Assembly: GCA_016710935.1 (NCBI GenBank)
Contig: JADJTY010000005.1
Coordinates: 124,001 to 188,000, forward strand
Source: Chitinophagaceae bacterium
GTDB taxonomy: Bacteria; Bacteroidota; Bacteroidia; Chitinophagales; Chitinophagaceae
Length of the DNA stretch: 64,000 bases
Reading direction: 5' to 3'
Shown: positions 17,736 through 28,311 of the stretch, in pieces
Layout: each line of letters begins with the position of its first letter
Numbering within the stretch: position 1 is the first letter of the stretch
Program-made: the position numbers and the translations under genes
The notes under the pieces: generated by a model
Seen by the model: only the letters and a program-made list of their open reading frames with translations
What the model was told of the DNA's origin: nothing
Databases searched by the model: none

Positions 17736-20700
17736 ATGACTAAACTTTTACGTTTGGTACTTGCCGTTACCATTGCAACTACCTTACATTTTACTGCAAC
17801 ATCTCAATCCTTAAGTATTAATACAAGCGGTGCAACAGCCGACCCCAGCGCTATACTGGACGTTACCAGTACGCTGAAAGGTATGCTGATACCCCGTATG
17901 GATAAAACAGAAAAAAATGCCATTGCCACACCGGCCAATGGTTTGCTGGTGTTTCAACCCGGGCCGGATAGTATTGGCTTTCATTATTATGATTTGCCAA
18001 ACACACAATGGGTGTTTATAAATACCAATGGTTATGCAACAGATACCACTGCGTGGAAGCTGACTGGTAACAGCAATGTAGCCGATACCAGTTTTTTAGG
18101 CAGCATCAATAATCAGTCATTAAGATTCAGGGTAAATAATATTGCCTCGGGCCAGATAAATGATACCACCACTTATTTTGGTTACAAGGCTGGATTAACC
18201 AACCCAACACTGGTTCATAATATTGGTATTGGCTCCAGTGCACTTCAAAATAACAATACCACACATAATATTGCCATTGGTGATAGTGCCCTGTATGCAA
18301 ATGCGGCAGGTGGCGTTACAGCTATTGGTTATAAGGCATTGATGGCCAATGCAGGCTTTGATAATATTGCAATTGGTTACAGTGCATTGGATAGCAATAC
18401 AACCGGCGGCGGTAATACGGGCATCGGTAATTTTGCCCTGCGGTCAAACATCGGTACTTCCAGAAATACTGCTGTGGGCTCTTATGCGATGGTGGCCAAT
18501 AAAGCCAGCTTTGGAACAGGTGTAGGTGAATTTGCCCTTACCTCAAATACTACCGGAGGTGGAAATACAGTTGTAGGCTCCAACGCACTTGTTTCTAATA
18601 CAACGGGTGCTGCCAATACTTCCATTGGTACCAATACGATGTTTTACAATATTACCGGCGGAAGTAATACAGTTGTTGGTTACCAGGCTATGTTAAATAA
18701 CGATAGCTCAAGTGGTAACACAGCTATTGGCAGGCTGGCCATGTTTTCACACAGGGGATTAAATGGAAACAACACAGCTGTTGGCAGAGAATCAATGCAG
18801 TTTGACAGCATCGGCTTTACCAACGTAGCTGTTGGATGGAGATCACTTCGTAATCATAAAAGTGGAGGAGATAATGTAGCAATAGGCGTAGGTGCACTTG
18901 AATCTGATAGCTCGGGTAATAATAATACTGCAGTGGGAAGGTCTTCCCAGTTTCTTCATAAAAAAGGAAACTGGAATACCTCGATAGGCATAAGCTCGGC
19001 TTTGGCCGGCGATAGTACCTATGAAGTAACCGCACTGGGCACCCAGGCTGCCTACTATAACAAAGTACCATATACAACAGCTGTAGGTACAAATGCTTTA
19101 TTACTCAACAACTATTATACAAATAATGACCCGGGTGAGGGTAAAGAAAATACAGCAGTGGGCCAATTGGCATTATCTTCAAATGTTGTGGGCACAAAAA
19201 ATACCGCTGTGGGATATCATGCACTCAATTCTTATGGTGGAAGTTATTGGGTATTTTCTTCAAACCGCAATACGGCCGTGGGCGATAGTGCTGCTACTGC
19301 AACCATTGGGCAGGATAATGTTGCCATTGGTAGCAGTGCCCTTACGAAAAATTTTACCGGTAGCCAGCACGTTGCGGTAGGTAGCCGTGCATTAGCCAAT
19401 ACTACAGCAGGTTATCCAAATACTGCCGTGGGTGCTTCCAGCCAGGATAGTGCTACAACCGGCTATGCTAATACTTCACTGGGTTCTTTTACTTTAATGA
19501 ATAATAAAATCGGGTACAACAATACAGCTATTGGAAATGCCGCCATGTTAGAAGCTTTCAATCCATCTGGAAGTAATTCAATGTTTGACAACACGGCTGT
19601 GGGCAACGACGCATTACGCTTTACCCGTTACTATGGCCAAACCGCAATAGGTGCCGGTGCATTAAGAAACGACACTGCCGGTATTTATAATACAGCGGTG
19701 GGCTTTTTAGCCATGTACGAAAATAAAACCGGCACGGTTAATACAGCTATTGGTACCAGTGCTTTACGTTTTGATACCAGCGGCTCAGGAAATGTTGCTG
19801 TAGGCGTTAATGCACTTTATAGTCATCGTACCGGCAATAATAATGTAGCAATGGGTTATAATGCGCTTTTTAACAGCCGGGATGGATTCAACAATACGGC
19901 AATTGGTAATTACGCTATGCTTAACCATAGAACGAACGGGCATAATACTGCGGTAGGTTATCAATCGATGGAGTCCGATACTTCTGGTTTTAATAACACG
20001 GCCATGGGCTGGCGCTCTTTACGTACAGTAACAAGTGGTGTAGAAAATACGGCCCTGGGCGTAGGTACCCTTGAATTCAGTGATTCATCCCATCGTAACA
20101 CAGCCGTGGGCCGCTATGCCATGTTTGCCATAGGTGGCACTGATAATACCGCTATGGGATACGCTGCCATGGGCAATGGCATTGGTGTACCTACTACAGG
20201 TGTTTATACCAGGGGTGTAACTTCTATTGGGGCAAATTCAGGTTTTAGAAATACCGGTGCGGAAAATACTTTTGTCGGGTACCTTTCAGGCTACGGTGCA
20301 GGGGCAGACTCTTTAAAAGGTATTGAAAATACAGGTTTGGGCAGCAGCACACTAACATATACCACCACAGGCCGAAGCAATACGGCTGTTGGTATGGCAT
20401 CTTTATACAGCAATAGTACGGGAAGCGGGAATATTGGGGTGGGTACAAGAAGCCTGTTTTATAACAGCACGGCCAGTTACAATGTAGCTGTTGGGGATAG
20501 TGCGTTAATTGACAATATCGATGGCTCATCAAATACTGGCATTGGATCCTTTGCAAATGTATCTACCGGCAACCTTACCAATGCTACAGCTATTGGCGCC
20601 AGGGCTTTTGTTGCACAAAATAACAGCATAATACTGGGCAGCATAAACGGAGTAAACAGTGCAACATCTGATACAAGAGTGGGCATTCGCACCACAACAC

Positions 20701-21590
20701 CAGACTCCACTTTTTCTGTAGCTGATAATTTTTTAGTAGGAAGTTCCGGAACGGTACAATATGACAACTCGGTGCCGGTAATGAATTATATGTTTAAAAC
20801 CGGGTTTAGCAATGCAGACCGGATGGTGATTTCTCATAGCCCGGCTTTTTCCAATTATGGATTGCAATACCAGGATGCAGGTGATAGGTTCAATTTCTTA
20901 AGCGCTGGAGCTTCAGTATTAACTGCCGATCTGCTTAGTCAAAGGGTAGGTATTGGAAATAATGTTCCTGCAAAAAAATTACATGTATTTACAGGTACAA
21001 GTGGTGCGATAACCAATGCTGCCACGCAAATATTAATGGAAGATGATGTTAATTCGTATTTAGAGATGTCAACCCCTGATGCAAGTGAAAACGGTATTCT
21101 TTCCAGCAATACAGCCGGTATCCGAAGCGGCATTATTTTTGGCGCCAATAACAACATTCAATTGAGGAGTGGCGGAAATATATCCAGGCTTACTATTGAC
21201 AATGCAGGTTACTTTGGTGTTAACCGCACACCAACTGCTTTCTTTACTGCTGGTACATTACAGGTACAGAGCCCAAATTTAGGTGACGATATTTTTGGAA
21301 TTTACAACAGTGCAGGAACTAACAGATGGACCTATTACACAGCAGGCACAAATCTGGAAATGTATAATAATGGCACCCTGAGGGGATCATGGAGTTCAGT
21401 AAATGGAGTTTATACCAGTTTTTCTGATAAAAGGCTAAAAAAAGATATTTCAGAATTACCTGTGGGTGTTTTAGCTAAGATCAACAATCTTAAATCATAT
21501 AGCTTCAGGTATAATGATAATAAATCAACAGACCCGTTGACTATTGGTTTTATGGCACAGGATGTACAGCCACTTTTCCTGAAGCTGTAA
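17736..21590 (+). CDS. giant Hep/Hag-repeat fibre protein, 3' end frameshifted
   Basis: The open frame gives 1284 residues. A signal peptide (MTKLLRLVLAVTIATTLHFT..SQS) and the N-terminal module AILDVTSTLKGMLIPRM / SIGFHYYDLPNTQWVF are followed by about 800 residues of YadA-head-like repeats of 14 or so residues (NTAVGxxAL, NVAIGxxAL). Fibre-type segments (VGIGNNVPAKKLHVF) follow, and then a C-terminal S74 'chaperone of endosialidase' domain starting SDKRLKKDISELPVG at about 1230. That domain trimerises and self-cleaves in phage tail fibres. The frame breaks at the T4 run 21574-21577: one more T would continue QPLFPEAV into 58 further residues ending at 21754. The intact product would be about 1342 residues. 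Confidence 0.8.
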   Translation: MTKLLRLVLAVTIATTLHFTATSQSLSINTSGATADPSAILDVTSTLKGMLIPRMDKTEKNAIATPANGLLVFQPGPDSIGFHYYDLPNTQWVFINTNGYATDTTAWKLTGNSNVADTSFLGSINNQSLRFRVNNIASGQINDTTTYFGYKAGLTNPTLVHNIGIGSSALQNNNTTHNIAIGDSALYANAAGGVTAIGYKALMANAGFDNIAIGYSALDSNTTGGGNTGIGNFALRSNIGTSRNTAVGSYAMVANKASFGTGVGEFALTSNTTGGGNTVVGSNALVSNTTGAANTSIGTNTMFYNITGGSNTVVGYQAMLNNDSSSGNTAIGRLAMFSHRGLNGNNTAVGRESMQFDSIGFTNVAVGWRSLRNHKSGGDNVAIGVGALESDSSGNNNTAVGRSSQFLHKKGNWNTSIGISSALAGDSTYEVTALGTQAAYYNKVPYTTAVGTNALLLNNYYTNNDPGEGKENTAVGQLALSSNVVGTKNTAVGYHALNSYGGSYWVFSSNRNTAVGDSAATATIGQDNVAIGSSALTKNFTGSQHVAVGSRALANTTAGYPNTAVGASSQDSATTGYANTSLGSFTLMNNKIGYNNTAIGNAAMLEAFNPSGSNSMFDNTAVGNDALRFTRYYGQTAIGAGALRNDTAGIYNTAVGFLAMYENKTGTVNTAIGTSALRFDTSGSGNVAVGVNALYSHRTGNNNVAMGYNALFNSRDGFNNTAIGNYAMLNHRTNGHNTAVGYQSMESDTSGFNNTAMGWRSLRTVTSGVENTALGVGTLEFSDSSHRNTAVGRYAMFAIGGTDNTAMGYAAMGNGIGVPTTGVYTRGVTSIGANSGFRNTGAENTFVGYLSGYGAGADSLKGIENTGLGSSTLTYTTTGRSNTAVGMASLYSNSTGSGNIGVGTRSLFYNSTASYNVAVGDSALIDNIDGSSNTGIGSFANVSTGNLTNATAIGARAFVAQNNSIILGSINGVNSATSDTRVGIRTTTPDSTFSVADNFLVGSSGTVQYDNSVPVMNYMFKTGFSNADRMVISHSPAFSNYGLQYQDAGDRFNFLSAGASVLTADLLSQRVGIGNNVPAKKLHVFTGTSGAITNAATQILMEDDVNSYLEMSTPDASENGILSSNTAGIRSGIIFGANNNIQLRSGGNISRLTIDNAGYFGVNRTPTAFFTAGTLQVQSPNLGDDIFGIYNSAGTNRWTYYTAGTNLEMYNNGTLRGSWSSVNGVYTSFSDKRLKKDISELPVGVLAKINNLKSYSFRYNDNKSTDPLTIGFMAQDVQPLFLKL

Positions 21591-21754
21591 CTGAAATTAC
21601 CAATAGAGACGGCAGCACTTCCCTTGGTTTAAAATACCAATACTTTGGTGTTTATGCGGTTAAAGCCATCCAGGAACAACAACAGATCATCGACAAACAA
21701 CAAAAAACAATCGACGATTTATTAAAAAGAGTGGAAAAACTGGAACAGAAATAA
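21578..21754 (+). pseudogene. out-of-frame end of the S74 chaperone domain
   Basis: Read from 21578, this gives PEAVTEITNRDGSTSLGLKY and continues through IQEQQQIIDKQQKTIDDLLK to a stop at 21752. It is the typical end of a Peptidase_S74 domain plus a C-terminal coiled coil. It has no start of its own and belongs to the preceding gene, from which one missing base separates it. Confidence 0.8.
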
Positions 21755-21835
21755 TATCATAAAAATATCACCCAAAATGGGGATATAAATTAAATGAAAA
21801 CAGGTTATTTTTATATTACCTATAATTGAAGCGTT

Positions 21836-23404
21836 ATGAAGAAATTACTTTTTATACTGGCGGCATCCTTTGCCATTAACAGCAATGCCCAGCAATTGGT
21901 AAGGGCCACTAATGTAGAAATGGTAACCACACCGGGTACGAAGATTGTTATAACCGGAGGCGGTGGCACAGGTGGCGGTATAACTTTTTTAGGAACCAGC
22001 AACTGGAAAAGCAATGACGATTCTATTTTCCTGTATAAAACCAGCGCACTACCTGCAATTGAGGGCTGGCTGGATTCTACAGCAGCAGGTGTATTGGACC
22101 CGACCAGCACCGGCAGTGTATTTTTTAACGGTAGTTTTTTACAAAGCTTTTACGGGCAAACTAAATTTCACAATCTCTTTATACGCAACAGTGTTGGTGA
22201 CACCCTGCTTTCCTCCTGCGAGGTAAAAAATATTTTACACTTAGATACCGGATTTGTTTTTACAGAAACCGGTTATGGTAATGACAGCCTGCTGGTGAGC
22301 AACCCGGATGTTAATGCCATTGTATCTTCCAGTTCTACCCCGTTTTCCGAAAGCTGGGTAAATGGCAGGCTTAGCCGCACCGGTAATGTGGTGGGTACTC
22401 CTGCAGCAAATTTTTATTTGTTCCCCATAGGAAAAACAGACAGTTTGTATGCGCCCATTAAACTGTCGAAAGTTAATGGCACAACAGCCACCTGGACGGC
22501 GGAATATACTTACGCCCAACCCTTTAACCGAACCAATATTTTTTCTCCTCCATTAGATCATATCAGTGAAGTGGAGTATTGGGAGGTTACCAGCAACAAT
22601 CAATTCAGTACCGATGATGATGCAAAGATCAGTTTATCCTGGAGAGGACAAAGCCAGGTAAGTGCCAATGCTGCTATCAGGGATAGTTTGCTGGTTGCAC
22701 AATATATAAACCGCCCACCTTTTATTTGGGATGTACCGGGGCTTTGGGCCACTGGTAACACCCTGGGTACCGACAGTCTTTTTGGTTATGTAAACTCCAA
22801 TTCGCCCACCAATAATTATAATTTTGATGAGCGCAGGTTTACACTGGGAACATTCAGTGAATTTAATGCGCTGCCAGTTAAACTGCTTTACTTTACCGCC
22901 ATTGCAGATGGCAATAGAGTACGCCTGAACTGGGAAGCTGCAAACGAACAGGAAACGGTGAAATATGAAATAGAAAAATCGTTAACTGCAACTAATTTCA
23001 CGAAAATAGGTACCGTTCTTTCAAGACAATTATCCCAATCAGCTTATATTGATTTTGATTATTCCCCCGCTATGGGATGGAACTATTACCGTTTAAAAAT
23101 GATTGATAAATCGGGCAGTTTTACATACTCGCCTGTAAGGCCGGTTAAGTTTGAAAAAGGACTGGAGCAGGTAAGGATATTCCCGGTACCGGCAACTACG
23201 GTATTAAATATTCAGTTACCAACTTCATACGTAAACAAAGTTCAGTTGCAGGTTTTTGGAGCTGATGGCAAATTTATTTCCTTATTAAGACCATCATCCA
23301 ATATGGTTGTGCTGAATGTGCAACCACTGGCTTCTGCTACTTATTTCCTGATCATTACAAAAGAAGACGGCAGTAAAGAAACATTCCGTTTTGTAAAACA
23401 ATAG
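21836..23404 (+). CDS. exported protein with T9SS type A sorting domain
   Basis: A 522-residue protein with a signal peptide ending SNAQQ at about 20. The middle is beta-rich and matches no family I know. At about 345-440 there is a module (LPVKLLYFTAIADGNRVRLN, WEAANEQETVKYEIEKS) common just before Bacteroidota sorting domains. The last 75 residues (FPVPATTVLNIQLP ... GADGKFISL ... SATYFLIITKEDG) form a T9SS type A C-terminal domain, which routes the protein across the outer membrane and is then cleaved for surface attachment or release. The gene follows the second fibre gene by about 80 bases and precedes a small secreted protein by 22 bases, so the three may be co-transcribed. Confidence 0.82.
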   Translation: MKKLLFILAASFAINSNAQQLVRATNVEMVTTPGTKIVITGGGGTGGGITFLGTSNWKSNDDSIFLYKTSALPAIEGWLDSTAAGVLDPTSTGSVFFNGSFLQSFYGQTKFHNLFIRNSVGDTLLSSCEVKNILHLDTGFVFTETGYGNDSLLVSNPDVNAIVSSSSTPFSESWVNGRLSRTGNVVGTPAANFYLFPIGKTDSLYAPIKLSKVNGTTATWTAEYTYAQPFNRTNIFSPPLDHISEVEYWEVTSNNQFSTDDDAKISLSWRGQSQVSANAAIRDSLLVAQYINRPPFIWDVPGLWATGNTLGTDSLFGYVNSNSPTNNYNFDERRFTLGTFSEFNALPVKLLYFTAIADGNRVRLNWEAANEQETVKYEIEKSLTATNFTKIGTVLSRQLSQSAYIDFDYSPAMGWNYYRLKMIDKSGSFTYSPVRPVKFEKGLEQVRIFPVPATTVLNIQLPTSYVNKVQLQVFGADGKFISLLRPSSNMVVLNVQPLASATYFLIITKEDGSKETFRFVKQ

Positions 23405-23426
23405 TTTTAAATTATAAACAACCAAT

Positions 23427-23753
23427 ATGAAAAAGTTAATTATAAAAATTACAGCAGCAACAGTTTTTACTCTCATCAGTTTTACCGGCTTTGCCCAACA
23501 GGCAGCAGATCGAAAGCCAATAATTGATGGATCCTCCAAAACTGCTGAACCCGATAAAACATCGTTACCTGCAGCCGGGCCACAAATTGTTGCTCCTGTA
23601 AAAGCGTTAACAGTAAATGAAAAGCCCAAACCCATTGTGCCCGGTGGCGAGTTTAAGCCAATGGATACCAATGGGCCGGTTAAAAACTATTCAAAAAATT
23701 CTGATCCGGTAAGTCTGCCTCCTGTTAAACACGATCTTCAAAAAAAACAATAA
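23427..23753 (+). CDS. small secreted Pro/Lys-rich protein
   Basis: A 108-residue protein: signal peptide (about 1-23, ending TGFAQQ), then a low-complexity, Pro- and Lys-rich hydrophilic chain with no cysteine and no clear fold. It has no family I recognise. It resembles the protein at 28312-28737 in size class, composition and place: each ends a fibre-gene module and is followed by a hairpin terminator. Secretion is a fair inference; the function is unknown. It starts 22 bases after the T9SS cargo gene. Confidence 0.65.
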   Translation: MKKLIIKITAATVFTLISFTGFAQQAADRKPIIDGSSKTAEPDKTSLPAAGPQIVAPVKALTVNEKPKPIVPGGEFKPMDTNGPVKNYSKNSDPVSLPPVKHDLQKKQ

Positions 23754-23772
23754 ACTGATCTATAATATTAAT

Positions 23773-23802
23773 AAAAGGACTTTCCTGACGAAAAGTCCTT
23801 TT
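23773..23802 (+). terminator. hairpin terminator
   Basis: An 11-bp stem (23773-23783 with 23792-23802, 8-base loop) ends in a T-run. It closes the first fibre module. Confidence 0.85.
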
Positions 23803-23887
23803 ATTTTACAATCAGAAATTACCGGTTTGTGGTATTTTTCATCCGCAGTTTAAATATTAGTTTTAGCCCTGTTCATATGCAAAGGAT

Positions 23888-24046
23888 GTTAATAAATAAT
23901 TATTTATCCAATGGTTAGCAGCTTAAATAAATTGTATTAATTTAGATTTTCTTTTTAGCCCCTCTGGTTAAACCCAATACCTGCAAAGACTTTCCAATTC
24001 CCTGGTAAAGCCGGCTGTTTATTTTTAACTTTTTATCTGTTTAATT
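23888..24046 (+). promoter_or_regulatory. duplicated leader, copy 2
   Basis: Similar to 17585-17735 over its length. Here the inverted repeat ATAAATAATTATTTAT (23892-23907) is perfect. Its conservation ahead of two paralogous genes suggests a shared promoter or operator. Confidence 0.5.
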
Positions 24047-24433
24047 ATGACAAAATGTTTACGTTTTGTGCTTGCCATTGCTGTTGCAACCACTTTACAT
24101 TTTTCTGCCCATGCACAATCATTAAGTATCAACACAACCGGAGCGGCTGCTGATGCCAGTGCCATACTGGATGTAACAAGTACATTAAAAGGTGTTCTTG
24201 TTCCCCGTATGGATAAAACTGCAAAAAATGCAATTGCCACACCAGCCAATGGTTTGCTGGTTTATCAAACCGGGCCTGATAGTATTGGTTTTCATTATTA
24301 TGATTTGCCCAACACACAATGGGTTTTTATTAATGCCAGTGGCATTGCAACAGACACCACTGCCTGGAAACTTAACGGGAACAACAATGTAACCGATACC
24401 AGTTTTTGGGCAGCATTAATAATAAGGCCGTAA
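24047..24433 (+). pseudogene. fibre gene 3, fragment 1 (signal peptide and N-terminal module)
   Basis: 128 codons: signal peptide (MTKCLRFVLAIAVATTLHFS..AQS) and the AILDVTSTLKGVLVPRM module. The expected DTSFLGSINN is lost because the T run at 24413-24417 has five T; the paralogue at the same point has six. Confidence 0.75.
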
Positions 24434-25086
24434 AGTTCAGAGTAAACAATCTGCCATCTGGTATTATTGACAGTTCAACCGGGGATGCCGCTTTAGGTTA
24501 CAGGGCTTTGGTAACGGGACATTCCTCTCCGGGTTTTTATGCAAATAATGCTTTAGGTTTTGAGGCAGGAAGAAATCTGAATACAGGGTATGCCAATATT
24601 ACTATTGGACGACATGCATTGGCTTCAACCGGTGTTTCAACACAAAATATTGCAATTGGCGACAGCGCAATGGCCCAAGCTGTATCAGCACACACCAATA
24701 TGGGCATTGGCTACCAGGCTTTAAAAAACTACAATGGGGGTGGTTATATAACCTATAATACAGCCATAGGCTACTCAAGCCAGAGCGCTGCTTCCAGCAC
24801 AGTAGGTGGATTAAACAGCTACTATAATACGTCTATCGGGGGATTTGCAATGGCTGATAACAGAGGGGGATTTGATAACACAGCTGTTGGTGTAAGCGCA
24901 TTAAGGTTTAATGATTCTTCTTCGGCTAATACTGCTATAGGAATCAATGCAATGGCTTATCATAAACATAATGGTTTTAACAGTAATGTTGCAGTTGGCG
25001 CATTTGCGCTGGAACAGGATAGTATTGGCATATGGAATACGGTTGTGGGTTCAGAAGCCATGCAGAATGCAAAAGAGGCAGCGTGA
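24406..25086 (+). pseudogene. fibre gene 3, fragment 2 (Hep/Hag repeats)
   Basis: Continues with GSINNKAVKFRVNNLPSG and the first Hep/Hag repeats. The frame is lost after SEAMQNAK at the A4 run 25071-25074; one more A restores RGSVNVAVGF. Confidence 0.7.
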
Positions 25087-26174
25087 ATGTAGCAGTTGGC
25101 TTCCGCTCTATGAAGGCGCACAAGGATGGTGGCGAAAATACAGCAGTAGGTGTGGGATCATTGGAAGCCGATTCTTCGGGTACACAAAATACAGCCATAG
25201 GCCGTTCGGCATTGTTCTTAAATAAAATAGGCACCCGCAACACAGCAGTGGGTGCTGAGGCTGGGGTTAATAATAACGAGCTTCAAACAAACCCCCTGCA
25301 GGGCAGTGAAAATACCTATGTAGGTTTTAATGCCGGGCGTACCGCCAATATTGGCCGCAAAAATGCAGTAGTGGGTGCTTATGCGCTTGAGGGTTCAGGT
25401 ATTTACGGCGACCAGCCAACTTTAGATGCTTACAGCCGCAATAGTGTTGTTGGCGACTCCGCAGCCTTACGCACTTTTGGTAACGATAACGTGGCGATGG
25501 GTTTTCAGGCATTAAATGCAAACGCAGGTGGGTCGCAGCATGTGGCTGTGGGCAGCAGGGCATTAAAATCTACAACAGCCACTTACCCGAATACAGCCAT
25601 CGGGTATTCCAGTTTAGATAGTAATACAACAGGTGGTGCAAATACCGCCGTGGGCAGCTACTCCTTAACAGCCAACAAAACCGGTATCAACAATGTGGCT
25701 GTAGGTAATGCTGCCATGTACCAAAGTACAGCAGGCAGCAACAATACAACAGTAGGTAATGATGCAGGCCGTTTAATTGGCGACAACCAGAATACCGCTA
25801 TTGGTGCCTCTGCCCTGCGTAACGATTCTGCCGGTATAGATAATGTTGCCGTTGGATTCCAGGCTTCTTTCACTACTGATACTGCTTCTCAAACAATTGC
25901 TATTGGCAGAAATGCTATGTATTATAATTTAAAGTCGGATAATATAGCGGTAGGTACATATGCAGCCAGGTTAGGAAACTTTAATCCAGCTGTAACCAGC
26001 CTCCATCCAACAAGAAATACCGAAAATACAGCAATAGGATTCAGAGCTATGCATTCCAATGCTTCCGGTCGTAAAAATGTAGCTGTTGGTTACAGGGCTT
26101 TCGCTGTAAATGCTGATAATTTTACACTTATGAAGTTGGTTCTGGACCAGCAACCTTACTTAGCCGTAATGTAG
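25032..26174 (+). pseudogene. fibre gene 3, fragment 3 (Hep/Hag repeats)
   Basis: Real coding starts near 25075; the first 15 codons are out of frame. Repeats such as NTAIGYSSLDSNTTGGANTA follow. The frame is lost after ADNFTL at 26128-26129; one more T restores YEVGSGPATLLSRNVAIG. Confidence 0.7.
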
Positions 26175-26191
26175 CAATTGGCGATAGTGCC

Positions 26192-27079
26192 ATGGCTGTA
26201 TATTCAGGTTCATCCGGTGTTGCTATTGGTGCAGATGCTATGAGCAGAGCTGGTTATGCATTAAATAATATTGCCATAGGAGACAGCGCTATGGGAAACT
26301 CTTTTCAGGCAAGCGAAAATGTGGCCATCGGTCATCAATCTTTAAAAAATGTAAACTTCGGCTCGGCTGCAAACACTGGTAATACAGCAACAGGTGCATA
26401 TAGTGGCCGCAATATTACTACAGGCTACTGGAATACTGCAAACGGTTTAGTTGCATTAGAAAATACCACTACCGGAGCCGGCAATACAGCAATTGGTGTT
26501 TCCTCATTCAGGACCAATGTTACCGGTTACGATAATGTGGGTGTGGGCATAAACACTGGCTATCATGTAACCAGCGGATATAATACTTACCTGGGAAGTT
26601 ATGCCGGTGAAGGCGCAGCAGGTTTCAGCACAGGGGAATCAAATACAGGTGTAGGTTATTTTGCACTCAGCGATATAAGGTCAGGTACAGAAAATGTTGC
26701 AGTGGGCCGGAGTGCATTATTGTTTGATACAAGCGGAACCGCTAACGTGGCCGTAGGACGAAGCGCATTACGTGCAAACCTCGCCAGCCATTATAATACC
26801 GCTATAGGACATGAGGCACTATTGTTACATAAACGTGCCGGCTCTACTTATAATACTGCTGTAGGTGCTGCAGCCCTGGAGCAGGATAGCAGCGGTTTTC
26901 AGAATACAGGTGTGGGCGTTTCTGCATTCCGTTTTAACAAAACAGGATATTATAACACCGGCGTAGGTATCAATGCAGGGTATTATGCAAAAAAGAAGGA
27001 AACACATTTATTGGTGCTTATTCAGGGATGGGCGAAAGAAGCCCCGGGAGCAATGTTGCAGCAGATACCGGCACTTTAA
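26192..27079 (+). pseudogene. fibre gene 3, fragment 4 (Hep/Hag repeats)
   Basis: 295 codons of Hep/Hag repeats. The frame is lost after GYYAKK in the A6 run 26989-26994; a seventh A restores EGNTFIGAYSGMGERSPG, which continues into the next fragment. Confidence 0.7.
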
Positions 27080-27918
27080 ATTCCGCTTTGGGTTTGTTTT
27101 CATTGTACCGTATAGCCCAGGGAAGTAATAATACTGCAATAGGATACAGTGCTATGTACTACGATTCAAGCGGCAATCTTAACACCGCAGTTGGAAACGG
27201 CGCTTTGTTCTCAAACCGGGCTTCGCATATGAATAATGCTTTTGGCTGGAATGCCTTATATAGTTATGAAGGAACCGGAAATGGCTTTAACAGTGCTTTT
27301 GGCGATCTGGCTGCCGAAAACCTGGAATCCGGGCTTAGCAACGTGGCAATAGGAAGCTGGGCCATGCGGTCCCACGTCACAGGAAGCAGTAATACAGCAG
27401 TGGGTAATTCAGCCATGGGACTAACCGGAACATCAGGCTCATCCAATACGGCTGTGGGTAGTAATGCGTTACTTGTAACCAATGCTGATGGTAACACTGC
27501 GGTTGGCCGTAATGCAGGCAACACCAATACAACAGGAACCAACAACACATTGATTGGGTTTGATGCCGATGTTACTGCTACTGGCCTTACTAATGCAACT
27601 GCAATTGGTTATAATGCAACAGTTGCGCAAAGTAATTCCCTGGTGCTTGGCCAAACCGGTACAGATGTGGGTATTGGAACTACTACCCCGGATTCTACTT
27701 TTTCAGTCGCAGATAATTTTTTAGTAGGAAGTTCTGGTACAATACAATATGATAACAGCGTACCGGTAATGAGTTATATGTTCAAAAGCGGAAGTTCTAA
27801 TGCTGACAGAATGGTTATAGCTCACAGCCCCGGTTTCCCCACTTATGGCCTGCAATACGAAGATGCATCAGATCAGTTTAATTTTTTTAGGCGGGGGCAC
27901 AAACAGACTGGCCATTGA
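27028..27918 (+). pseudogene. fibre gene 3, fragment 5 (repeats and fibre neck)
   Basis: 296 codons: the last Hep/Hag repeats, then a VGIGTTTPDSTFSVADNFLV segment nearly the same as in the 17736 gene. The frame is lost in the T7 run 27882-27888; six T would give DQFNFLGGGTNRLAIE. Confidence 0.7.
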
Positions 27919-27947
27919 ACTTAATACCGGACAGGTAGGAATAGGGA

Positions 27948-28259
27948 GTGGCAAATCCATCAAGGCTGTTGGATGTAAATGGTAACTTCAGGCTTGGTGT
28001 TAACGGCACTACAGTTACTAATATAATTAAGGTTACCATCAACCAGAATATTGCCAGTGTACCTGCTAATTCTACTGTTGGAGAATTGTTTACAGTTGCT
28101 AACGCTGCACTTGGCAGTACTGTATATATTTCACCTGCCGTTGCATTGGCTAATGGATTGCTTATTGCATATGCAAGGGTAAGTGCAGCAGGCACAGTTG
28201 AAGTTGGTTTTACAAATACAACTGCAGGAGCTATTAATATGACGTCTATGGATTATTAA
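27948..28259 (+). pseudogene. fibre gene 3, fragment 6 (C-terminal tip)
   Basis: 103 codons from a GTG that is really internal. One extra G at 27944-27946 separates it from VGIG upstream; with two G it reads VGIGVANPSRLLDVNGNF. The tail (NTTAGAINMTSMDY) is beta-rich and lacks the S74 chaperone found in the paralogue. Confidence 0.65.
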
Positions 28260-28311
28260 ATCACTGTAATTCAATAAAAAATTAAAAACTCATTTATAAA
28301 AACACCAGATC

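Larger units (their letters stand above)
24047..28259 (+). pseudogene. third Hep/Hag fibre gene, broken by six single-base indels
   Basis: If six one-base shifts are corrected, this 4.2-kb stretch reads through as one protein of about 1400 residues, paralogous to the 17736 gene. It has the same signal peptide type, N-terminal module, hundreds of residues of NTAIG/NVAVG repeats, and the segment PDSTFSVADNFLVGSSGT. The breaks are: T missing at 24413-24417, A missing at 25071-25074, T missing at 26128-26129, A missing at 26989-26994, T extra at 27882-27888 and G extra at 27944-27946. No nonsense substitution was seen between them. The end differs from the paralogue: no S74 domain but a short beta-rich tip. 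This could be sequencing error, recent decay or slippage. The pieces are listed separately. Confidence 0.8.

Noticed and set aside
15279..28259. Prophage tail region
   Set aside because: S74 and fibre-like segments suggested it, but every protein has a Sec signal peptide and no phage structural, integrase or lysis gene is present.
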